From: Tetranychus cinnabarinus
Taxonomy: Eukaryota; Arthropoda; Arachnida; Trombidiformes; Tetranychidae
Direction of reading: 5' to 3'
Length of the DNA stretch: 64,000 nt
Assembly (NCBI GenBank): GCA_022266195.1
Contig: WHVY01000002.1
Span: 9,439,001 to 9,503,000 of the forward strand
Part shown: positions 21,558 through 31,586 of the stretch, piece after piece
How positions within the stretch are numbered: position 1 is the first letter of the stretch
How the letters are laid out: each line of letters starts with the position of its first letter
Notes under the pieces: model-generated
The model's database searches: none
What the model was told of the DNA's origin: nothing
Seen by the model: only the letters and a program-made list of their open reading frames with translations
Translations under genes and position numbers: made by a program

Positions 21558-22618
21558 TCATATGTCAGGATATAGTGTATCAAATAATAATTGAGCCAAT
21601 CTAACAGCAATTTCCTCCAAAGTATTGCTAGGACCGACATCAGATACATTTAATTGGCTGAAAATTTTGGGTAAAAAGTTTACAATAAACTCTTTTCCAT
21701 CCAAACCTGAATTTGAAGAGTTAAATTATAATATTACAGTTGCTTTGATTATTGCAAATAAAATACAGACCTTTAAGATCATCATGACTATGGATCCATT
21801 CTTCAACCTCATAACCAATTGTTTCGTCTTTAAGTACACCTAATGGCAAAAATATTAGCAATTCGTTGGTGTAAATTCACAGCAATTTACTCACCTGGAA
21901 GAAACTTTTCAAAAATATCGTCGATAATTTGATTTGCCATTTCCTCTTTTGGGAAAAAAGCTGTTCAATTGTGCATGGACAAAAATTAATATCAAATCAA
22001 ATTAATAGTAAATTACTTACATGAAAGTGGCAGTGGAATCATGAAAACGCCGACTATTTCAGACAAATTTTCACCGATAGATTTTTCTGTATCTGATGTT
22101 AAAAAACACTTTCAGCAATTTCAAAGAAATATAACAAATAGATTAAAGTTTTATTTTTTACCTGCAAGTTTCATTGAATTAATGATCTTATCAACATTTT
22201 CGTCAGTTCTAAGATCGGGATCCCATCCTTAAAGAGCAAAATGAGTTAATTAAAGATACATTTGACAAAGACATTAAACAAACTCACCAGGACCAGTAGG
22301 ACCAAAGACATATGCCAACACATTTGATTCGAGTGAAGCTTCTGGATCCCATGCTTTTAAAGATCAATCAATAAAATGAATATAAAACTTTATCATTCCT
22401 AAACATTAACTTACCAGGATTAGAACTTTCCCAAAGCTTGACAAGGTTCAAAATATAGTTGGTAACGGCTTCACGATATTTATTCGGTTCTGTGAAAACA
22501 AAGTCGATTCAATAATGGTAGTGTAGAGGTTGAGGTGAGATGAAATTTTACCTTCAATTGAAGCAGCACTGATTGTTGAGACCAAGAAGATGGCAATTAA
22601 AACAATAGACAGTTTCAT
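21558..22618 (-). CDS. Array gene 6: secreted protein, 8 exons
   Basis: Last of the series. Signal peptide MKLSIVLIAIFLVSTISA, then ASIE instead of APIE. Exon 2 EPNKYREAVTNYILNLVKLW, exon 3 AWDPEASLESNV, exon 4 GWDPDLRTDENVDKIINSMK, exon 5 DTEKSIGENLSEIVGVFMIP, exon 6 FFPKEEMANQIIDDIFEKFL, exon 7 VLKDETIGYEVEEWIHSHDD. Exons 7-8 are almost identical to gene 5; the C-terminus (LYPDI) matches gene 4. All introns are phase 1 and the frame is open. Function unknown; predicted secreted. Beyond it upstream the array ends in repeat-rich DNA. Confidence 0.82.
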
Positions 22619-22696
22619 TTTGATTCTGGTTAGGTTTTAGGTTTTAGAAAGTAATATTTCAATAAAGCTTGTGAATTAATCTGAACAGCTTGATCT

Positions 22697-22705
22697 GTTT
22701 TTATA
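22697..22705 (-). promoter_or_regulatory. TATA box of array gene 6
   Basis: TATAAAAAC on the minus strand, 79 nt before the ATG at 22618, in the conserved array promoter. Confidence 0.7.
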
Positions 22706-23037
22706 CTTGATGAGCATTTTCTTGTATCACAATTTAATTTAATTGGAAAAGTTTATTATCTAACTATCAACAACAAAAATCATTGATATGAAACAATTAA
22801 TTACAGTTAACGCAATTGTTTACATAGACAAATAAGATTGCCCTTTTTTCAATCCATATGAAAATTAGATTATCACGTTGATCCATGAGGTGTTACTTGG
22901 AAGATTGAAGGTCTTTATATTTGATATTTTTATATAACAATAGCTATCGCAGTCCTAATTGGAAAATACTTGACTTCAAATTTCATAATTAGGTGAAGTT
23001 TGGTTGTTAACTCGAAACCTGAAAAAATGGTGCGTTC

Positions 23038-23454
23038 AAGTCTAGTCATTCTGTCGCAAATCAATTTCAATATGTACTAGGTCTGATGTGGTCATCATAG
23101 GGTAAAAAAGAAACGCCACGGCTTTGAACACACATTCACATAATATTAAATATTAAAAGTTAAATATCTCGAAAAGCCGCAGGTTTAGAGTAATATGCAT
23201 AGCATGATTAGAATCAGCATAAAAAGTTCTATCTAAAAAATTGGGTCTGACTTGGTCATCATAGGGTCCCAAGGGACTTGCCGAATAACTTCCCAGGGGA
23301 TTAGAATTTTGATCTGATTTTTAGGGAGGCATGCTCTACTCAACATAAGCTTTCGATTGATATATGGTTCATTTTATTCTGAATCTTAGGCCGATTTGAC
23401 GATTGTCCTTTAGACATAAATTCAAAATTGATTTGCGACAGAATGACTAGACTT
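23038..23454. mobile_element. Inverted-repeat element with 30-bp perfect arms
   Basis: 23038-23067 (AAGTCTAGTCATTCTGTCGC..) returns inverted at 23425-23454. Inside, GGTCTGATGTGGTCATCATA and GTCTGACTTGGTCATCATAG form a diverged direct repeat. The arm resembles the subterminal AGTCTAGTCTAACTGTCGCA of the neighbouring element at 23586. True ends may lie further out. Confidence 0.65.
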
Positions 23455-23585
23455 AAATTTTTTCAGAATATCCAACATTTTGGCTATCTTCCTTTCTATT
23501 TCCACTACCTTAGTCTCAACATCTTCAAAGACACTTTTCTTGGTTTGCATTAAATGGATTGATAAGAATCCATACATACAATATA

Positions 23586-24379
23586 AGGTATGAACAGTAA
23601 TGTTTTGGACTAATTTTTCAAAATTTAATTGCGACAGTTAGACTAGACTTACAGGCGCCATTTAAACATTAAAATAAATCCAAACTTTCCAAGAACGTGT
23701 TGAGAAAAAATTAATCAATTTCGATCGTAAATTGCCAAGTTATGGCCTTAAATAGACAAAGGCGTCAAAATCTGATTTTACCTTTCGTCAAAAACCCATA
23801 TATTTTCGAATTCATACCAGGGCTCTGCAGAATTGAAAAATTGCCGAATTTGGCCTCAAAGCTGTTTAAAGAGATGTAACTCACCTAATATAACTCAACA
23901 TAGATCGATTGAAAGGTTCAGGTCAATATCAAAACTAAATTTCACGAACATATTGATGAAAAAATAAACTTTTCGCGAATCGAAAAAAGACTTTTCAGAA
24001 AGAGGACTTAGATTTCGAGTTTTTCAAGAGATTGTTCCTAAATAAAAGATCAGAACTTGAAGAACAGAAGAAAAGTGACCTCCTGCTCTTTTTATTCGGA
24101 AATAATCCCTTGAAAAACTCGAAATCTAAGTCCTTTTTTGAAAAGTCATTTTTCTATTGAAAATATATGGGTTTTTGACGAAAGGTAAAATCAGATTTTG
24201 ACGCCTTTGTCTATTTAAGGCCATAACTTGACAATTTTTGATCGAAATTGATTAATTTTTATTCAACACGTTCTTGAAAAGTTTGCTTTATTTTAATGTT
24301 TAAATGGCGCCTGTAAGTCTAGTCTAACTGTCGCAATTAAATTTTGAAAAATTAGTCCAAAACATTACTGTTCATACCT
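23586..24379. mobile_element. 794-bp foldback element with TA target duplication
   Basis: Outer arms 23586-about 23805 and about 24150-24379 are near-perfect inverted copies (AGGTATGAACAGTAATGTTT and complement). A second inverted pair lies inside (about 23983-24050 with 24085-24153). The outermost bases match the element at 19105, and both sit in the same TA of repeat B. No protein encoded. Confidence 0.8.
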
Positions 24380-24650
24380 TATAAAGTAAAAACATGAAAT
24401 TTTTGTGTAGAAATTGTAACTAAACGGAAAGGATCGTGAAAGAAATTTTTCCACAGACTGAAAGCCACAATTGAACTACATGTCCGAAAAATAGTCAGAG
24501 GTTAATCAGAATGCAGGTTACTGAGAAACTCCCGTTTAAACAGGGTAGGGAGAAAAATGCAGAATCTGTAAGTAGCATTGTGTTGGGGAAAAACTTTTGG
24601 TTATTTAGGTTGATGGTTTATTGTTGAACTAGGAATATATGCAAAACTGT
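24380..24650 (+). repeat. Dispersed repeat B, copy 2
   Basis: Diverged match to 19671-19930 (TATAAAGTAAAAACATGAAATTTTTGTG.., AATTGAACTACA, CGAAAAATAG, GCAGAATCTGTA). Follows the foldback element exactly as copy 1 follows the element at 19105. Confidence 0.65.
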
Positions 24651-25115
24651 CTTTCGAGTACAGAGTTTGGTTAATAAGCTGACGCCTCAACTGTACTAAA
24701 AAAACCAAACGACAAATTTTGAAGTCAAATTCATCAACGATTGTCCAGACAAAACTTTTTATTCAGAATTTTAGTCTTTAAATGTGGATCGACTTTATAG
24801 CACATAGTGAAAATAAATTTGCGATCAGTCATGTTCGGGGGCTCCACTTGTAGCATTAAATATATTACTAATAATTAACACTAAATAAGCACTAACTAAG
24901 CACTAATTGTTGCTTTGTTTTTTTTCAAATTCAAACCAGTTTAATCCATGTAAAATTGATTAATTTGGATTGGCCGCTCATGTTGATTTGTTCAGTTTCA
25001 ATCAGAACAATGATAAAGTTATGATTCAATTGAATTAAAAGATATGATTAGCTGGAAAACAACAATAAAGCAAACACTCAAAGTATAGTTATCGAAGTAA
25101 AATCGATAACACAGG

Positions 25116-25385
25116 TCATGAATCACACATTTCCATGAATAAATCAGTATCAACACATACAGGTAACCAGTTTTGAATATTTTTAATTCTTTGTTCTTGT
25201 TCCAATGAATTTCGAGGGTGAAGAACAAAAGAATAGGGATAACTACCTAACACAGAATTTCTCTGGAATCTAAACAATAAAGATGTGAAATTGAATGCTG
25301 AATTCATAACTTGGATCCATTTTTGGCAACATAAGATAGATTTAGCGCTAATTATTAGTAATTGATTCAATGATTTGATTGTCAA
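25116..25385 (-). other. Unknown exon-like frame, probably a remnant
   Basis: An 89-codon minus-strand frame (QKWIQVMNSAFNF, YSFVLHPRNSLEQEQRIKNI, WLPVCVDTDLFMEM). A broken relative exists at 17175-17290. The composition looks protein-like, but no family is recognised and flanking exons were not found. Confidence 0.3.
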
Positions 25386-25396
25386 GTCAGCGTAGA

Positions 25397-25403
25397 TATA
25401 AAG
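25397..25403 (+). promoter_or_regulatory. Possible TATA box for the gene at 25507
   Basis: TATAAAG about 104 nt before the ATG, the usual distance for a short 5' UTR seen in the array genes. Confidence 0.45.
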
Positions 25404-25506
25404 ACGTGTTGTGATCTATCCAATTCATTAAAGTTTATCCTGTTGTTACTAAAACAGTTTACCTTTGAATTATTAACATTGACTAACTAAATTGGAAGTT
25501 AATAAA

Positions 25507-26220
25507 ATGAAAAATACGATCGGACTCATCTTTTTATGTAAGTTGTTCATTTTTCATTGACTTTTCATTTCTTTTAATGTCTTTTTTCATTTTAAATCAG
25601 TTGCCGTGATCAATGGATCATACTCCAAATCACTACGAGAGTTGGACTTTATTGGAAGTCTATATCCTCAAGGTATACCGAAGCAGTTATTGACTTCTAT
25701 GGTAGCTCGACGAATCGATCAAGTCAAGACTTTATCCGAACACAGATCCATTCCTAAAGACGCAAAAACCTTTCACAACTCAACTGAACAATCGTTACAA
25801 TTACTTTTGAAATCAATGAATGACACTCCAATCAGTGATGCTACTAAATATTACTCAAATGTTGTGGAACTTACATACTTTGTTGAAAAAGAATTGAAAA
25901 TTGTTGATGTTGATTACATAAGTGTTAATTCGCGCTCTAGTTTACCAAGAGATGAACTTCAAGCTATGATGGACGCTTATATCGATGACATTGAGATGGT
26001 TCGTGTGCATGAAGTATCCTTCGGACATTCGGATCGAGTGGATCTGGAGATTGTCGATCGTCTAAAATCATTGTCCAATGATTTGAAAAATTTGAATGTT
26101 TATCGGGACGATGAAATCCTTTATGAGGAACAAAGTCTTGCTCGAAGAGCAATGGATCAGTGTTTGTTGCAACTTCGTTTCTTGTTGGATCAATTCACGG
26201 AAACTTTCGTTTTTTATTAG
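25507..26220 (+). CDS. Secreted alpha-helical protein, unknown family
   Basis: Exon 1 25507-25537 and exon 2 25601-26220 join across a 63-nt GT..AG intron to give about 216 residues. The start MKNTIGLIFLFAVINGSYS is a signal peptide split by the intron; this ATG is chosen because it supplies the hydrophobic head that the long exon lacks. The mature part is charged and helix-rich (LLKSMNDTP, VVELTYFVEKELKI, LKSLSNDLKNLNVYRDDEIL, QCLLQLRFLLDQF) with only one cysteine, so it is not a disulphide-rich protein. No catalytic motif is recognised. An AATAAA signal near 26370 could end the transcript. Product is probably extracellular; its role is unknown. Confidence 0.75.
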
Positions 26221-26482
26221 CCATAATTTTGGAGTTTCATCACTATTAGAGAGAATTGTATTGCACAAAAAACATTAGATCAATGTTTATGGCATTCCTT
26301 GTATACATACAAGAAACTTTCACCCATTGTTAGCTATAATTTTGGAGTTTTATTATCTATTAAAATGGAATAAATATCGAAGCATTAAACAAATTGTTTC
26401 ATTTATTTATGCAACAACTTCAAAGAATATCAAATCATTTCTGAATGGAGTGATTGGCAGGTTTACATAAATATGTTTAGGT

Positions 26483-26517
26483 AAGACTCGAGTTGTCTAT
26501 GTAACAACTCGAGTCTT
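26483..26517. repeat. Perfect 14-bp stem-loop
   Basis: AAGACTCGAGTTGT and ACAACTCGAGTCTT are separated by 7 nt. It lies in otherwise featureless DNA. A short cruciform or RNA hairpin; the stem is too short for a typical miRNA precursor. Confidence 0.6.
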
Positions 26518-26879
26518 TCAAATGTTGATTGAGATTGTATTATGAATAGCTTATGAATCAGGTGAATTTTGAGCTGTGACCTAGCAAAACTGACTCATTT
26601 ACCGATAAACGGAACTTTTGAATGTGTAAATAGGTATAACTTTGATGCTTCTAAACGCATAAAGCCAATCTCTAGCACAATATTGACATAATCTTCAATC
26701 TGTGGTTTACATTGCTAGTCGACTCACAGTTGTCAGTGTAGTGAATATTTACTTTGGTCGTCCTTTATTGACTGCTCAATCCTTTCCATTTCAGTCTTTT
26801 TCATTCAACCAAGGATCATAATTTAGTTTCATTATTTATTTACCAATGGTTTCTTCGCTTAATTTATCTACTTGTATCT

Positions 26880-27145
26880 TTAAGTATAATCAGGATAAAT
26901 TGGAATATTTTTATTATTATTCTGCATAATTCTATGTCATATTGTCTGCCTTTCTCTGCTCATGATATTTGTTATTGGCAAGTTAATAGAGCCGAGTTAT
27001 AGAGTTTTCGGCATCAGTAACTTTACTAAACACTTTTCGAATTTCTTTTTTATTTCGCTAAAAAATTCTGGGACAATTTGCTATTATTAAATTATTAAGA
27101 TTGAAAGTATTACAAGTCTTGTTAGCTATAACTAACACGTCTTGT
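26880..27145. mobile_element. Family A element, copy 7 (interior fragment)
   Basis: Contains GGATAAATTGGAATATTTTT, TCTGCCTTTCTCTGCTCATG and AAGATTGAAAGTATTACAAG, the family interior, without inverted ends. It sits upstream of mRpL1 in the same order as the copy at 8395-8660 upstream of the mRpL1 fragment. Confidence 0.65.
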
Positions 27146-27294
27146 ACTAGTAAGTTAGAGTGAAAGCAAGTCGTTTTAACATTATTCAATTTAAATACGC
27201 TCCCTTATCATTAGAAGTCACATGTGAAAACAATTTGTTGTGAAAAAACAATCACTTTGAACATTTTACTTTATTTTGAAATAGTTTAATCAAG

Positions 27295-28496
27295 ATGTTT
27301 CTCAATCTAGTGACCAAATCACTGAGAAACAGTTCTATTACAATTCATTCTAATCAATTTACTTGTGCGAAAGTTTTAATCCCTAGGATAGGATGTCTTC
27401 TTGCTCCACCATCTAATGACAACTTTTTACAGACTCGGAGTTATGCTGCCCGTAAAGGTACCAGAATTAAGAGAGCTATGGAGGCTAAAAAAAGGGCTTT
27501 AGCTCGAAAAATGTTACCTAAACCAGAAAAAAGGAAATTCACTGCTGGATCATCTGCTCAGCGTATTCAAGTATTACGCTCTGATCCTACAGGTAAACCT
27601 TTACCTCCTGATGATGTATATTTCGCTGAGGGTTTTACTGTTCCGAGTTATTCAATTTCTGATGCTCTTAGCATGCACCGAGAAACACACTCATCAACTA
27701 TTTTTGGCTTGGAATCCAACCTTTTACATGCTCGTATTGAAGTTTATATGAAAGCAAAGAGAAAGACCAAATTTATAGATGGCTTTTCGTCAACTGTCAC
27801 TTATCCATTTCCATTTCCCTTGCAAAGGCGAAGTCGAATTATAGCGATTGCCAAAACTGTGGAGGAACAAGAAGCTGCTAAAGCCGCTGGTGCTATTTTG
27901 GCTGGTGGAGATGATATAATTAGAAATATCAAATCTGGTTTAGTTTCTTCTATTGATTACGAGCATCTCGTGTGTCATACAGACATGTTGATTCCATTAA
28001 CCGCAGTTAGAGGCTTGATTGGCGATAATTTCCCCAGCAAAAGCAAAGGAAACTTCGGAACTGATATTGTCGCATTAGTTAAAAAATTTGCCGAAGGTTA
28101 TGACTATCAATGCAAAAAAAATATTTCTCAGGACAATTTTGGCTATATTGATCTTGCTATCGGTACATTAAATATGGAGGATGACAAGTTAGCAGCTAAT
28201 TTATTGGCCCTTATTACAGATTCAGAAAGGCATCGTCCATCTGATGCTCCAGGTAAACAATTTACATTACAATTTTACAAAAAAATATGATTTCTAACAT
28301 GCACTTTTCCATATATTTCTCAGGTCAATTTCCCGAAACTGTCTGGCTTATATCGCCAGAAACCGAAGAAAAATTTAAAATTAAATTTTGGGAGCTTTCT
28401 GATAAATACGTTGATATTTTCGAATCAGATAAATATAAAGATCAAGTAGAGGCCATTTTGAAAACAGTGAAAGCTGAAACAAGTGCAAAAGTTTAG
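27295..28496 (+). CDS. mRpL1: Mitochondrial large-subunit ribosomal protein uL1m
   Basis: Component of the mitoribosome L1 stalk, binding large-subunit rRNA near the tRNA exit site. Exon 1 27295-28252 and exon 2 28324-28496 join to 376 residues across a 71-nt intron. The first 55 residues or so are basic and hydroxylated with few acids (MFLNLVTKSLRNSSI..), fitting a mitochondrial targeting peptide. The L1 fold is shown by AAGAILAGGDDIIRNIKSG near residues 197-216 (family: a GG.D.I..I..G signature) followed by the H..DML..L.AVRGLIG stretch. The ATG follows the promoter region that is copied at 8905. A polyadenylation-like AATAAA occurs at about 28532. The neighbouring Cys-rich gene converges from the other strand. 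Confidence 0.9.
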
Positions 28497-28849
28497 TTAA
28501 TGAATAGTCATCTGTAAAATAAGATAGCTTTAATAAATTTTGTTCACAGTTATTATAAATAAATAGCATTAAACCAAATTTAACAGACAACATATATTTT
28601 ATTATTTAAATAGTATTATAAAGACTTTACAATTACAATGGCTATCATCCTTTTATCTAAATTCGTAGACAATCATGGAATATTTCATTTTTCTTATCAA
28701 TAGACAATCATGAGTTATTTCACCTAACCAAGTGAGAGAAGGATCAAATGAGCACAATAAGGACATTTATGGATCAAAATTATAGTTCCCAAAATTTTCA
28801 TAGGTGTATCAACAATTCCAGAATCTTTATTTCATCTTTATTTTGTCAA

Positions 28850-29257
28850 TCAAGGAGACAGTCCAGGCAACTCTACTGAAGGAAGAGTTGGTAACTCGGC
28901 AAAGGTAGAATACTCTGGTTTGACCGTAGTTTCACCATCTGAACCAGATGAAGTTTTGGAAGCATTCTTCCTTGCTTTGGCCCAAATACGTCGTAATTTC
29001 CTTCGACTCACACTCTTCTCGAAGCAACACTGGCACTTATTATCTCCATTAACTTGATCTACAAACACAATTGAAGGACTTTCGGAGGCAGCTTGTTGAC
29101 ATATTTTAACTCGTTTTCCTGAACAGTTTGCATTTTTACACCGATATTTGGATAAATCAACTGATTCTGGTGCTGATTCCGTTGGTTCATCTTGAGCAAC
29201 AGTTAATGTGACCAACATGGCAACCCCTAAACACATAAGAATAATAACTTGTTTCAT
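28850..29257 (-). CDS. Small Cys-rich secreted protein
   Basis: Single-exon frame of 135 residues. The frame is open for 66 more codons upstream, but MKQVIILMCLGVAMLVTLTV is a signal peptide, so the start is placed at 29257. The mature part has a compact cysteine block, YRCKNANCSGKRVKICQQ then NGDNKCQCCFEK, followed by a basic stretch (SRRKLRRIWAKARKN) and a Ser/Thr/Pro-rich tail ending LPTLPSVELPGLSP. Six cysteines suggest three disulphides. It has two decayed copies (9171-9434, 20120-20290) and a more distant intact relative at 31587 sharing K-C-x-C-C followed by a K-L-x-x-(I/L)-W pattern. Family and function not recognised; an extracellular role is inferred. Confidence 0.8.
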   Translation of the reverse strand: MKQVIILMCLGVAMLVTLTVAQDEPTESAPESVDLSKYRCKNANCSGKRVKICQQAASESPSIVFVDQVNGDNKCQCCFEKSVSRRKLRRIWAKARKNASKTSSGSDGETTVKPEYSTFAELPTLPSVELPGLSP

Positions 29258-30480
29258 ATTTCTGTTTGAAGATATAATTATAACTTGTCGAATTGATGAT
29301 TTAAAACTAGAAAATTGATGGTTACTATTGGTATCAAAGACAAATGTAGTTGGATCAACAAGAACCAACCTTGCGAATGCAGCTAAACACAACTTTCCTT
29401 TGGTGTTATTATCATTTAGGTACATCATTATAAACCCTTCGGAAGTGACAATCAAATTTAATTGCTCCGCCTAATAAGTTATTGGGAATGACAATTGAAG
29501 ATGAATGAAGAGGAAGAGAAGGACAAGGATAATGGTGATGATGTTACATGCAATACCTTTCATTTAATTCCACTTTTCTCATTGTCGATAATATTTGCTC
29601 AATTGTTCCGAATGGCTTATTGTTATACTTTCCGTTGAAATTTTTATTATTGTCGAGGTCTATTCCTAATAATCGCTTTCCAACGTGTCTCTTTTGTAGT
29701 CAATTTTTGTCCGATCATTACCATTAATCCGATCATATATCACTTCTTTATGTTTACAGATCTCAATACAAATTGGTCGAAATTCACTTATTTTCTATCG
29801 CTTTTGTTTCGTTAATTATTCTATGATATTAATGTATTTTTATTGAACATTGCTTTTGATACTTCCGTGTTATTTGTCCTACAACAATTTGACTTCAGGT
29901 AAATAGGCTTGAACATCAAGAAATGGATTTCAATTGCTAAAAGTTGCAAACCGTTTGCTTGGTTATTATGTTTGAGCAAGCCAATTGTCGATAGCTCTTG
30001 TTATTAGTTTATCAGTTTGTTTTGATCAAAATTATCAATTATATTTTTATTGAATTACATTTCCATTGCATGTGAAAATGAACTCGAAATTAATTTCCTG
30101 GATTACTCTTAACTTAGAATGCTATGTTGTAATCAATATAATTGATTAAATCATCTTTTGTTATATTTCTTTTTCAAGTTAAATTGGCAAACAAATTTAC
30201 TTGAAGAAAGTGTTTAGACTTCAATTCAATTCAAGACTAACCATTCAATTTACTGCAACTACTTGGAAATTGATGTTTATGCATTATTATTAAACGATTA
30301 TTTTGCAAGGTGAGTAAATAGAAATCATTTTTGCAGCTAAATTTCATGAAAATTATGATAATTTCAGATGAAATTGTAAAGATTTCAAATTTTGTTTACA
30401 TTAAGTAATGTTTGTTGTTAATTTCACAAGCTGAGCCACGATCATGACTGATCGTAAATTTGTTTTAACCACCCATGCTA
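29258..30480. other. Intergenic, no gene seen
   Basis: AT-rich unique-looking DNA with short frames. 29258-29455 is the likely 5' UTR and promoter of the Cys-rich gene; it happens to be open in the same frame but lacks a coding look. Confidence 0.5.
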
Positions 30481-30805
30481 ACCGTCTTTTCACGGTATTG
30501 TCCACCGCCCAATTTAACACATCTACCAAATCAACTAAATCAAACAACATCACTTTTCAGAGAAACTTTTCTCAACAAAATTGTCCACTAAATTGTCCAT
30601 CACTTTAGAGTGGCTTTTTTCACACGCATTTTCAAAAATTTTTTATATAAGATCATCCACCACCCAAATCCACCAAATTTTTGACCACTTTTCGGGATAT
30701 GATGGTGATTAATAGTGGATGTGCTAGATGGTGTAAAAGTGATTTGGTGATTTGATTTGGTAGATGTGTTGGATTGAGTGGTGGACAATACGGTGAAAAG
30801 ACGGT
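30481..30805. mobile_element. 325-bp foldback MITE
   Basis: Left arm ACCGTCTTTTCACGGTATTG (from 30481) pairs with a right arm ending AATACGGTGAAAAGACGGT at 30805; arms extend about 60-65 bp with few mismatches (ACACATCTACCAAATCAA in both). The 62-codon minus-strand frame inside is a by-product of the repeat. Confidence 0.75.
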
Positions 30806-30829
30806 AAAAAACTGGTGAAAAAAGCCGCT

Positions 30830-31145
30830 CCCCTCTTTACTCTTTACTCGAATGACAAAGTTTTACATAAAATCCTGGTCAACAATCAACCATAAACCTG
30901 AATAACGAAAAAGTTTTTCCCCCTCTCTCAATGTTATTGGATACGGATTCTACATTTTTCCCCCCCAGTTCTTATTTTCATGAATTTCTCAGAGGGCATG
31001 AGAGTCTGAGGACAGGTTTCCTATTTTTCGTCGTTGTAGTTGAATCAGGGCTATCATACTATGTAATTTTTTTTCTTAGAACCCGCTCAGTTCGGCCACA
31101 ATCTTGACGCAAAAATTTAATACTTTGACTTTATATATTGTATAG
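30830..31145 (-). repeat. Dispersed repeat B, copy 3, uninterrupted
   Basis: Minus-strand match to 19671-19930 and 24380-24650 (TCAAGATTGTGGCCGAACTG, CGACGAAAAATAGGAAACCT, TAGAATCCGTATCCAATAAC). At 31130-31141 it keeps the unoccupied ATATATAAAG site that holds elements in copies 1 and 2. Confidence 0.7.
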
Positions 31146-31586
31146 ATGTATAGATGTATAGATATAGATTATCTGTATAGATTAAAATCAGTCAATAATC
31201 AAATGCCTCTGAATTGAAACACCTTTTAATTTCAGTGAAAAATATGCATCAATATGTTTTGAATAATAATTTGTTTATATATTTTTTCCTTGACCATTTT
31301 GAGATCTCAAAGGTACATTAAAATGAACCCATAAATGTATTGAATTCAATGGAAAGGTGTTATTTAGAAGCGTATTTACTTGGCTGTCCAAGTGAAATTG
31401 AGTGTTTATTGGGTTCGTCCTCTTATGAAATTGATAGGTGGGATTTTTAGGTGTAAATGCTATGAAAAGATGAGTTAGATTGTTTAAGTTTGCACTTTTC
31501 CGAAAGTTGATTCCCGTATACACATCTGTTGATTTTGTTTCCAATCTTATTACAAATTATTACAAAAAAGTGTTAACTAATTTTCA

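Noticed and set aside
3781..22618. Assigning the array to a named salivary effector family
   Set aside because: Secretion and array growth fit, but no motif allows a firm family name without a search.
29258..29455. Upstream extension of the Cys-rich gene by 66 codons
   Set aside because: The internal Met opens a clear signal peptide; the extension would bury it and has no coding look.
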